Positions 25,566-37,800 of a DNA stretch of 64,000 nt are shown piece after piece. The notes under the pieces are model-generated. The model was given only the letters and a program-made list of their open reading frames with translations, had not been told where the DNA came from and ran no database searches. Origin of the DNA: Hypomesus transpacificus (taxonomy: Eukaryota; Chordata; Actinopteri; Osmeriformes; Osmeridae). The translations under genes and the position numbers were made by a program. Each line of letters opens with the position of its first letter. Position 1 is the first letter of the stretch. Location of the stretch: the NCBI RefSeq assembly GCF_021917145.1, contig NC_061082.1:17029682-17093681 (forward strand). Reading direction: 5' to 3'.

Positions 25566-28500
25566 ACAGAGAAAACACACCCTGTGAGGGAGACAGCTAG
25601 TTGACAGACCTGTGAGCGAGCAAGTGTTCCCCATGCTGCTGTTGTCCTTGACCTGCGGTGCACTGGGACGCCACTACATCGCCATGTTCGAGTCCACCCA
25701 GAACGTGATGCTGAAGCCCACAGAGACATGGAGGGAGGCCCTGCTGGACACGCGCGTCATGGACCTCTTCTTCACAGTGAGTATCTCCTGGTCATGGACC
25801 TCTGGTCTTCTTCACATTCGGCGCCTTCTCAAACAGGCCTCCCAAAAGAGGAAACATGGCTAGATTGTTGGTTTTAGTGAGCTAAGGACATTTCTTTTAC
25901 CTGGTGCCTTAACTGTATAAGTTCAAGTGAAAAAGAATTGTGAGTAGAGCTGGTTAAAGTGATGCTGATGCTGACAGTGAGGTCTTTGCTGTCAGGAAAA
26001 TAGGTTATATATCTCCAGGCTGTCTGGAGAATGGGTTATAGACCTCCAGACTGTCTGGAGAGTGGGTTATAGACCTCCAGACTGTCTGAAGAGTGGGTTA
26101 TAGACCTCCAGACTGTCTGGAGAGTGGGTTATATACCTCCAAACTGTGAGGAGTGGGTTATAGACCTCCAGACTGTCTGAAGAGTGGGTTATAGACCTTT
26201 AGACTGTCTGGAGAGTGGGTTATATACCTCCAGACTGTGAAGAGTGGGTTATAGACCTCCAGACTGTCTGAAGAGTGGGTTATAGACCTCCAGATTGTCT
26301 GGAGAGTGGGTTATAGACCTCCAGACTGTCTGGAGAGTGGACTTTAGACCTCCAGACTGTCTGGAGAGTTGGTTAAAGACTTCCAGGCTAAGTGGGGTGG
26401 CTGGAACTACCCAGTCAATTGTCCCCTCATTATCTCTCTACAGATACATCAGCATCTCTGCCACCACATAGTGTGCCACTGACATCCATGTCTCCAGCAT
26501 GTCTGCTGCCACATACTGCTCCTTAGTTTTTTTTTGGTGGCATCCAGTACGCAATACATGTTCATTGCGTACATCCGAAATGTCACATTTGAAAGCAAGG
26601 GGGAACACAAATTGACACCAATACTGATCATCGTAGTGTTAACAGTATGGAGTGCCTAGATGGATGTTGAGCTGTAGTCAGCTGTCCAGTGCTGGACATC
26701 ATCTGGAGGTGTGCAGAGGGTCCAGGACCGGAGCTGGGTGCTCTCCACACGGGAAACTAGGTTCTGATGTGGTCTTTCAAGACAGACTTTCAATCCGTAG
26801 ACCTGGGGATGCTTGGTATGTTGTTTTGTGCGTGCCCATTAACCGCTGTTTAGAGTTCATAGTAATCACATCCTCACAGTGCCACAACATCACATCTATA
26901 ATGCCATGGAGCCACGCTAGGAAATAACTGTATAATTATATGAGAGCGAGTTACATTACCAGAGGGCCAGTGCAGCTTATCAGCTGTAAGACGACCTGCT
27001 GATGGCTACATAGTAGCAGAGTAGTCTTACCTCCTGGTATTTGTGGAGGCTTTGGTGTTTGTTATTGTAGTTGGTCGAGTCGCTATCAGCTGTCTGTCTC
27101 TGTGAGTGTGTGTGTGTGCGCGTGTTTATGTGTGTCTAAGGGCCTGTCTGTGTGTGTCTTTACGTGTGCTTCTTTGTCTGTGCATCTGTGGGCCTTTCTG
27201 TGAGTGTGTATCTGTGGGCCTGTATATATGTGTGTGTGTTTGTGTGTGTCTATGGGCCTGTCTGAGTGTGAGTGTGTGTGTGTGTCAGCTGCCAGCCCTC
27301 ACTCCTCAGCTGTGAGCAGCGTCCAGACACGCGCCGCCAGGGTCAGAGTGTGGAGCGTCCTGGTGGTAGGATTAGGGCCTAACCCCCGGGATTAGGGGCC
27401 CCCGTTAACGGCAGCCCCCCCACCTCCCTCACCCTCCTCTGGGCCTCCTCCCCCCGGCCGCACCCCCCTAGTGGGTGTCAATCTCCCCTTAAACAGCTCC
27501 ACTCAAACAAAGTTGTCTTCAAGGGGAGAGAATACGTTTGTCAATTGACGCCTCACTCAGAACACTGTCTGCCTGTTGAGGTTTTGAGAAAGGCAGCTCA
27601 TTAGGAAGTTTGGTTGCACTCACTCTGATGAAACAAGTCGAGCTCCAAGTCAACTGTCTACAAGTCTGGGCCGAGAGGTGTTGGCAGAGGAGAGAGACAG
27701 CGAAGCCCCTTGTTCCTTAAACACTTGACAGACATATGTCATTTGGATTGAACAGTTTTGTGGCTGGACATGGTTTAAGGATGACTTCATTTGAGTCAGT
27801 TGGATCTGTTATTTAATGTGTGTGTTTGTGTGTGTGCGCGCTTAGATTTCCCAGGCATACTTGTGTCAGTGTGAATAATCAAATATATATATACTCCACA
27901 CGCACACAAGCCACATCTGTGTTGACTAGGTAAACTCAATCTGGCTGATTCGAGAGAGCTGGGTCTGATGAGGTTGTCTATGCCCAGGGCGCCAGTAACC
28001 GCATCCCAACGAACCAAAGAGTGATAAAGAGGCAGGAGACAACCAGTCGAAAGCACGGTGTCGATTTGAAAAAAGAGAAACCTTGAAAGGCGATCCTCTG
28101 ATTCCCCATAGGAAGCAGACACTAGGCTTTGTCTCCTTCTATAAATACCCGGTCTCATTCTCTCTGGGCGAGGAGGAGTGCCCGGTCTTGTTTTGATTTA
28201 CCCCTCTCCGCCCCCCTGCCCGTCTCTAACTATAGGGCAACTCAAGGCGATAGGCATAGCTAGCGTCGCACGGATTGTTAGTTGGTGCAGCTGTTTTTAG
28301 AGCGCGTGCAGCAATCCTTTGGCCTTGCGCTCTCTCTCGCTCTCTCCTCGTCTCCTCTCTCTCTCTGTCCCCCACCCCCCCTTCCCCTCTCTCCCCCCTT
28401 TTCCCTCTCTCCCTCCCCTAGCCCTCTCTCTTTCCCTCCCCTTCCCTCATCTCCTCCAAAGAATGACTTCACACTCTGGAGGCCAGCGCTACCCGACGGC

Positions 28501-28781
28501 TCGGAGCGTTGCAGCGACGCTAGGTTAGCATCGGGGCCAGCTCACACCCTGCCGCTCCGGCTGCAAACGAGGGGGAGGAAAGGAACAAGGGAGGGAAAGG
28601 GAGTGAGACAAAGACTCGGGGTGAGGGAGGTCTTTCCCTCAAACCAGACGGAAGAGTTGTGCTGGCTCTGTTGTGGGACTGTAAGATTAGAAGAGAGACT
28701 GGAGAGACTGGAGAGACTGGAAAGAGAGAGAGAGAGAGAGAGAGAGGAAAGGGAGGGAAAAGGGAGGGGAGAGAGAGATAA

Positions 28782-28819
<38 letters not shown>

Positions 28820-31800
28820 AAGGGGGGGGGGGAGGGGAGAAAGGGGGGGGGGGGAGAGGGAGGGGAGAAAGGGAGGGAGGGAGTGCGTGAGCATAGGGGA
28901 GTGTTTGGGTCCAGACCTCACCATTGTGCTGTCAGTGGAAACACATGTTGGAGAGAGGAGCTGGAGCCTGGCTGTGCTGGCGTGCTTACCCAGCCCCACC
29001 ATGCCCTCACCCTCACAGACAATAACACGTCTGACCCTCTGACTTCAGCTCTCACTCTGGGCTCCGCCGGGACTGTCTGTGGAGACATTCAGGCGGCTCA
29101 GTGATCGATTGAGTCGGGAGTGTGGCGGCGGCGTCTCGGGCTGAAGTTTCTCGGTCCAGACTTGTAGACAGTTGACTTTCCGCTTGACTCGTTTCATCTG
29201 ACGGTGAGTGCATCCAAACTTCTCATCTTTTTTACTGATCTGAGATCAGGGTTGACGTCTCCCCGTGTTTGTCGGAATGCCCTGGGGGAGATCTGTAGGA
29301 ACTAGCCTGTTTGCCTCTTTACGCGCAATCTCAGTCATGATCGCGGTCTGCAGTACAGCAGTGATCTCAACAGTCAGGGCTGAGTGGAGACAGCCTGGTT
29401 GCCATGCTGGCTTTTGCTGGAGCAGGAACACAGCTTCCAGGTCGAGTCATGGGGTTGTGAAGCCAAATGGGATTTTTTTACAAGCAGAGGGCTACACACA
29501 GAGGGCTACACAGATGCCCACAGATCAGCACCGTTAACCAACCTGAACCCCTCAAAGAAGACAAGGGGAAATACTCCCCAAAGCTACGGACGAGCAATTG
29601 ATCAACGGATGGTGGTGCAGACCGTAGGCTTGGGAGACAATTATACCATGGCAATCAAACAGCCATTCACATTCAGATCCTGTGTGTCCATGACCTCACC
29701 CTTCACAGTCACTCAGCGTGGCCTTAAGTTTCCCTGGCGGTTAAGACGGTTACCTCCAGAGGCTGTCCATGAAATCCCAGTTTCCTAGATCGAAGAGTTG
29801 TATGAACAGACGATGGTTGCCTTCTGGGAGGTATCTGAGGCACTGGCAAGCCTGACTTGGCCTCAATTGTTTTCTTATTCAACTGCAGCCTTTCAAGGTT
29901 TTCCACTGTTTCCAGTTATCAACAAACCGATCTTCCACTATGATGTCTTCAGCTCAGTATGGCTGGTAAATCTACCAAGAGGATAGGTGTGTCTGAGTTC
30001 TGCCTAATTCAACTGGAGCACTATTTCCTGGCAGTTGATGTTCCGTATTCCGTTCCATAGATCACTGTGTTTACCCTGGCCTACCTGTGTGTCAAACAGC
30101 TGTGTTTGCCTGCAGAGCTAAAGCCTCAGCTAGGGTTTCTCAGTGTTGTTGGAATGAGGCAAGGCGACATTCTCACTCCACAACAGTTCCAGTTTGATTC
30201 CCCTCCGTCACGCTCGCCCCAGCTGACTCGCCGATAAATCGAATAACCCTGACAGACTCGGATGTCGAGGTCATGTGTAATAATGTTGTCTGTCTGCGGT
30301 GCGTCTCTGCTCAGGTGCACAGGAAGATCCGGGAGGACTCAGACATGGCCCAGGACTCGCTGCAGTGCCTGGCCCAGCTGGCCTCCATGCACGGACCCAT
30401 CTTCCCCGACGAGAGCGCCCAGGTGTCTTACCTGGCCCACCTGGTGGAGGGGCTGCTCAGCATGATCAACGGGTGAGCTACCTGGACACACACACCCGGA
30501 CACACACACCCGGACACACACACCCGGACACACACACATGGACACACCCAGACACACACACACACCCGGACACACACACCTGGACACACACGCACACACC
30601 TGGACATAGGCACACACACCTGGATACACCTGGACACACACACACCCGGACACACACACACCCGGACACACACACACCAGGACACACACACCCGGACACG
30701 GACACACCCGGACACACACCAGGACACACACACACCCGGACACACACATACCAGGACACACACACACCTGGACACTTACACACACACTTGGACACTCACA
30801 CCTGGGGCTCGTCAACCTAGGTCTTCATCTGATTCGTTGGGTGAATTTAATGGTCTTGAAATTGTAAACGCTGAGGTTTATCAAAGTAGTAAATTTATGT
30901 TTTTACACTCACCAGGTACAGAAATCCTGTTTTACCCTGGGATGTAAACAATCAGGGATTTTAAGTAGCTAGCCCCACTGTCAAAGGGGAAGGCAAGGAG
31001 TGTCAAATCTATCTGCATAATATCTTTAGTGTTGCAGTTAAAATTGCAATTGACTGTTATTGAACAGTGTTTAAACTGGCCTTAAATCTATGAAGGAGGA
31101 GGATCCTTTAAAACAATGAACAATGTTTTACCAGCAATGGGTTATTTACAGTGTGAGTTGATGTGCCAAAGGGTTTTGTGATCTGTTGTGATAGGGAGGT
31201 CATATTTGAAAGGAAGTGCCAGCCAATCCATTCCCATGGGCACAACTACCGCCATGTCCTTAATCATTATAACGGGATGCGTGTGTGTTTTCTGGTACTT
31301 TAAGAAGTGAGCACTTGGGATTTGAATAATGTGTGTGTTAATGTGATTTGTTGTTTTATAGTTTGTGGCCTTAGTAGTAAATTCAGAGGCCTTTGATTTA
31401 TAAATAACAGGCACACATGCTGGAGCCTGGAACGCCTGAGTCAGTAAGCCAAGTGGGTCTCTCTCTCTCTCCACACCTCTCTCTGGCCCCTCTCTCTCCC
31501 TCACCCCTCTCTCTTTTCCCCCTCTTTCTCTGCCTCTCTCTCCCTCACACCTCTCTCTGTTCCCACTCTCTCTCTGCCTCTCTCTCCCTCACCCCTCTCT
31601 CTTTTCCCCCTCTCTCTCTGCCTCTCTCCCTCACCCCTCTCTCTTTTCTCTCTCTCTCTCTGCCTCTCTCTCCCTCACCCCTCTCTCTTTTCCCCCTCTC
31701 TCTCTGCCTCTCTCTCCCTCACCCCTCTCTCTTTTCCCCCTCTCTCTCTGCCTCTCTCTCCCTCACCCTTTTCTCTGTTCCCACTCTCTCTCTGCCTCTC

Positions 31801-34800
31801 TCTCCCTCACCCCTCTCTCTTTTCCCCCTCTCTCTCTGCCTCTCTCTTTCTCTGTAATCACCTATTCTTGGAGCTTTTTTCCAGTTGCATCATGTGAAAG
31901 CCATGCGGGACAGGAGGGGGTGTCCACAGTGATTGAGCAGCTCTGCTAGTGATTTACCCCCATCTCATAGAGGTCAGGGGGCCGCTGGGAGGCCGGCCTC
32001 TAACCGGGGCTCTGGGAACACAGCCTCCCCAGAGACTAGAGATTGGATCAGTCGAACCTGGGGATTGATGTATAGAACTCTGTGTAAATTCATTCATAAA
32101 AGTATGCGCATCGTGGAAACAGGAAAACTCTGAACATGACCGGTACTCATGGTTATTTTCACGGATCCCAATTTACTTGTGCTTGACTCGCCAACTCCCA
32201 CATTTAACCTTCAATGGTTGTTGAAACCGTTCGGAATTTTCTTTCAAGAGAACTCCCCAAAACGTTACAAATGCTAATTCTGAATACAAAAAAATTCTCG
32301 TCTTCAGGACTTAGGTCGACTTAGGTCGATAGGTCAGTGGTGACTGAGAAGTGCGTTGTTAAAAGGGGAGTTTTTTCGACCACTGGAGAGGATGGAGAAG
32401 GGTTAGGGTTAGGGCGCTTGAGAATCCTCCTCTTTAATGAGCACAGCTTCCATTAATTGGTCACATATTAAACATACTTTTAGTCGTCCGAAACACATCT
32501 TCTTTCACACTCAAAACATTTTATCGTTAATGGCTACATGGATACATTAACAAACAACCATTGTAGGCCAAGCACCCTCATTAATGATTTGATTGATTGG
32601 TTTGACTCGAGGACAGATCAGGCCTAGGTCACAACTTCCTCTCCTCCCACATGGACTTTCTGATCAGATGAAGCTGTCATGTGTTCCGTCTGTGTTCCGT
32701 CTGTGTTCCGTCTGTGTTCCGTCTGTGTTCCGTCTGTGTTCCGTCTGTGTTCCGTTTGTGTTCCGTCTGTGTTCCGTCTGTGTTCCGTCTGTGTTCCGTC
32801 TGTGTCCTGTCTGTGTCCCCTGGCGTCTGTTGTACTGAGCTGGTGCGCTGGTTCCTCCTCCCTCACAGAATAGAGATCGAGGACTCTGAGGCCGTGGGCA
32901 TCTCCAACATCATCTCCAACCTCATCACTACGTTTCCCAGAAGCACCCTGACGGCCCTGCCCAGCGAGCTCTTCACCTCCTTCATCAACTGCCTCACTCT
33001 GCTCACCTGCTCCTTCGGGCGCAGCGCCGCCCTAGAGGAAGTGGTGAGTACCACACGTCTACAATGTTACGTAAAAAGTAAAATGGCTTACTCATTTCAT
33101 TTTTTTCATTTCATTTTCATTTGGATCCCCATTAGCGGCCAGTTTAATGGCAGCTAATCTTCATGGGGTCCTCTGGCTTACTCCATTTGCCTCATGCCAA
33201 ACACACCTTTAGAATGACCACATTATTCATAAAATGCACGCCCGTCACTCAGGAAGGATTCCACAATCTGTTCACTCATAATCAGTTTTCTTTGACTCAC
33301 TACCTTTCTCCTTCTCCCACCCTTTACACCCTTCCCCCCCCCAGCTGGACAAGGATGACATGGTGTACATGGAGGCGTATGATAGGTTGCTGGAGTCGTG
33401 GCTGACGCTGGTGCAGGATGACGAGCACTTCCCTCGCGGCTGCTTCGTCCAGCCGGCCGTGCAGGTCTTCAACTCCTACATCCAGTGTCACCTGGCGGCC
33501 CCCGATGGCACGCGGAACCTGGTGAGCTGTCACTACCCCCCCCCCCACCCCACCGTTCCTCTCTTCTCCTTCTCTCCGCTCCATCTCCGTCTCTCTCCTC
33601 CCTGTCTCTCTCTCTCTCTGCTGTCTTTCCCTTTCCAGTTTCTTTGAAGATGTTAATTGAATATACTCTTTATATTTAGCAAAAAAATAACTTAGTTTAT
33701 TCTGCTTTACAGTAACTCTGCTTTATAAGACTGTTCAACTAATCTACCTCTGTCAGAGCCACCATCACAGAACTGCACTAAACCTGTCTCCTTGCACTTT
33801 ATTCTATTGTATTGTATTTTATTGTATTCAAATATACCGGCTGCTATGACAACTTAATTTCCCTTCGGGGATGAATAAAGTACTCTATCTATCTATCTTT
33901 ACAGTAACTCTCCGTCCTCATTCCTCCCTCTCTCTTCACCCTCTTCTCTGTTCTCCCTCCAGACAGCGAACGGCGTGGCGTCGCACGAGGACGATGAGAT
34001 CAGTGAGCTGCAGGAGGATGACAGGGAGCTGTTTTCTGATCAGCTGGCCAGCATAGGCATGCTGGGACGCATCGCAGCCAACCACTGCATCCCCCTTCTG
34101 ACCAGGTACACACTCTCACTCACTCATTCAATGCTGATCATTACATCCCCTTGACCGCTGACCCTTGCCTGTGATTGGCCAGTCTGCTGGAGGAGCGTGT
34201 GACTCGTCTGCACGGGCAGCTCCAGAGGACCCAGCAGCACCTGCTGGCCTCGCCCCACGCTGGCTCTGTGGACCGCAAGGTCCTGGATGACCTCTACGAA
34301 GACATCCACTGGCTCATACTGGTCACAGGTCAGTAGCTCTGCACTGGTCAGTAGATCTGGACAGGTCAGTAGCTCTGTACTGGTCACAGGTCAGTAGCTC
34401 TGTACTGGTCACAGGTCAGTAGATCTGCACTGGTCACAGGTCAGTAGCTCTGTACTGGTCACAGGTCAGTAGCTCTGCACTGGTCAGTAGATCTGGACAG
34501 GTCAGTAGCTCTGTACTGGTCACAGGTCAGTAGCTCTGTACTGGTCACAGGTCAGTAGATCTGCACTGGTCACAGGTCAGTAGCTCTGCACTGGTCACAG
34601 GTCAGTAGCTCTGTTCTAGTCACAGGTCAGTAGATCGGTACTGGTAAAACAGTTAAACACTGAATGGACCCCCACCCTGGACAGGCCCATGCTAGCAGTA
34701 GACCCTACCACTCCTGCTACGCTAGGCTGCTGCATATCTGAATAACATCAAGCTTCTCACCAGAGCCAACTTGGTAATCTGTTCATTACCTGACAGTTAT

Positions 34801-37800
34801 AGCATTCAGTCGTGTTGGAATCCGTCAGCCCCGAGAACAGGCTGCTGTGTGCCCAGGGGGCCGGCCCCCAGCTTAGCGGCGCGGCAGAGCTAAGTTTAGC
34901 CTGAGGATGAAGGCCGGCTAGGTCTGTGCGCGAGTGGAATCTGATGTAAGGAAGGGAGAGCTACCAGCTGTGTGACCCTGCTTTTGTTCTGGGGATTTCT
35001 GTCCATCTATTGGGAATAAATGTTCTTTTGTGTGGAGATTTTCCACTGTCAGTCTGCCTCATACCACCATTGTAGCGTTTCAGAACAAAAACCGTTCAAG
35101 TGGAGGTGAAAATAAACGCCCCCTGTTGACAGCCTGTTTTCCAAGGATAATTGATGTTCTATACCATGTTCTCCAGGGTACCTACTGATAGATGAGGTTC
35201 TATACCATGTTCTCAAGTGTACCTACCATTAGATGAGGTTCTATACCGTGTTCTCCAGGGTACTTGCTGGCAGACGATGCCCAGGGCGAGACACCGCTCA
35301 TCCCCCCGGAAGTGATGGAGTACTCCATCAACCACTCCACGGAGGTGGACATCAACAGCACCCTGCAGGTCCTGGGCTCCCCCGGAGAGAAGGCCTCCTC
35401 CATCCCAGGATGCAACAGGACAGACTCTGTCATCAGGTAAGGACCCGCCCAGTCCATGGGGATTGGTTGAATCTTGTGGCCTGTCGGTTGTACCCTCACT
35501 GTTGGGTTGCTGTGGGTGGGCTGGAGGAATTATTGGAAGGCTCCTCTAGATCCCAGCCGGGGCTGTTCAGTCACGCTTCCATGAGACCCCGTCTGGACGG
35601 CACACAGCTCTGCTTTCCCTGTGGGGGTGACGGTCCCAGGGAGGGAATTTCCTGGCCATGCCCCACACACTGACCCATCCATGCCCCACACACTGACCCA
35701 TCCATGCCCCACACACATGCCCCAGCCATGCCCCACACACTGACCCAGCCATGCCCCACACACATGCCCAGCCATGCCCCAACACACTGACCCAGCCATG
35801 CCCCACACACATGCCCAGCCATGCCCCAACACACTGACCCAGCCATGCCCCACACACAGCCCCAGCCATGCCCCACACACTGACCCAGCCATGCCCCAAC
35901 ACACTGACCCAGCCATGCCCCACACACAGCCCAAGCCATGCCCCACACACAGCCCCAGCCATGCCCCACACACAGCCCCAGCCATGCCCCACACACAGCC
36001 CCAGCCATGCCCCACACACAGCCCCAGCCATGCCCCACACACAGGCCCTGCCTTAGAACAGCCGCGGTGCTGGTCAGTCAAGCCCCTGGACCACCCTGGC
36101 ACCACTATACGTTTACATTTTTAAACCCACAAACAAATAGTGCATATAAAACGTTAAGCCGAAAATCAAGGATCAGAAGTACATAGTTCAAAAACACCTT
36201 TTTGTGGGTATGGTCTAGAAACAGTATGTATTTACCAGGCATCGTACAAAATAACATCTCAACCACGAATTATGGTGTTACAAACTATGTAATATCATAA
36301 GTGCAACATTAAACAATTCTTACAAGACAGTGGTACATCAGGATCTTAAAGTCAACATACAGAGACAAAGACACATTTTCAGGCACTTCAAGAACTATTG
36401 TACTGCACTGCTAAGTGCAGCTTCCATACATGCTATATAAGGATGGGGCAGCTGCTGGTAGAGCAGGGTCAGTAAGGCAGGGTCGGACTGTAGGGTCCAC
36501 ACTCAGGTGGAGAGGATAGAGTGTTCTGTAGGGTAGGGTAGAGTTTAGGGTGGAGAGGGGTAGAGGGTTCTGTAGGGTAGGGTAGAGAGGGTTCTGTAGG
36601 CTAGGGTGGAGAGGGTAGAGGGTTCTGTAGGCTACGGTAGAGAAGGGTAGGGGTTAGGGTGAAGAGGGTAAAGAGTTCTCTTTGGTAGGGTACAGAGGGT
36701 AGGGGGTTATGTACGGTAGGATTGCAGGGTAGAGGGTACAAGAAGGGGGAGGATGTTCCGTGAGCGAGACATGGAGACATTTGGCATTTTTGGCGTGGTT
36801 GGCGGTGTAAGATGATTGTTCCTAGCCGGGCATGTGGAGGTGGCCGACAGCAGAGACAGGGGATTGGAGGGACAGGGACACGGGCATCAGGTTTCCTAAT
36901 AACTGCACTTGAACCCGCCTCCGTCAAATGTCAGTGGGGTTTTGTTTTCTGCAAACAATGTGAAACAGTGCACTGTCCGACAGCAAAGGGGCCTCTGACA
37001 CAGATTTCTAAGCTGATTTAAGCCCTGCTGTCCTGTGTGCCTGTGTGTAATAATGTTTAAACCATGCGCAAAGAATAATGTGTGTTGAGCTTTTTGTTAT
37101 GTCGCCGGGCAACTGAAACAAACAGCTGTTGTCTCCCATCTCTCTTTTGTTCTGCCATTCTTTCCTCCCCCCCCCCCCCCCCCCCCCCCCCGGCTCGTGC
37201 TCATCCCGACCTTGGCTTTCTCTCTTCCCTTTCTCTCATTCCCTCTGCCTCTCATTCTCTTCCCCCTCCTCTCTCTGCCTCTCTTCCCCTCTACCCTCTT
37301 ATCCTTCTCTTCCACTCCTTCCCTCTCTTCTCACCTGCTCCTTCCTCTATCCTTTTCCTCTCTCTTCCTCGTCCTCCTGGTATCGGCAGGTTGCTGTCTG
37401 CGGTGCTGAGGACATCTGAGGTGGAGTCCAGGGCCACCAGAGCCAGCCTGACCGGCCTGCTCAGCCCTCAGATGGGGAAGGACATCGTCTGGTTCCTCCG
37501 TCGCTGGGCCAAGACCTACCTGCTGGTGGACGAGAAGCTGTATGGACAGGTGTGACACAAAGTCCAAGCCCGCCTTCAGCTCTAACCCCTAGCCCAGCCC
37601 CCATATCTAACCCGGGCCCAACCCCAGACCTGACTCTAGCCCAGCCCCATATCTAATCCTAGCCCAGCTCCAGACCTAGCCCCCCTTCCTCTGTCATCCT
37701 CTCATCTCTCCATCTTCTCCTCCATCATCCTCTCATTTCTTTACTCCCGTCTATCATTCTTTTTGTTTCATTCTCCCCTCCATCTTCCTCTCATCTCCCT

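Larger units (their letters stand above)
22793..25663 (+). other. xpo4: U12-type AT-AC intron 6 of xpo4
   Basis: The intron starts ATATCCTTTT directly after the phase-1 exon end (CCCAATC) and ends in GCAC at 25660-25663. A U12 branch-point sequence TCCTTGAC lies at 25645-25652, with its A 12 bases from the intron end. The splice restores [12 protein letters not shown], the conserved exportin-4 sequence. No GT-AG alternative keeps the frame. Confidence 0.92.

Noticed and set aside
30299-30820. long ORFs on both strands rich in His-Thr-Pro or Cys-Val
   Set aside because: Translations of the CA-rich minisatellite after exon 8; low complexity.
32593-33157. Cys-Val-Pro-Ser repeat ORFs
   Set aside because: Produced by the 11-bp TGTTCCGTCTG repeat, not a protein family; only the exon 9 part of one frame is genuine xpo4.
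35530-36105. 155-191 aa Gly/Trp/Cys-rich ORFs on the minus strand
   Set aside because: Translation of the 'agccatgccccacacaca' minisatellite; no domain and repeat-periodic.
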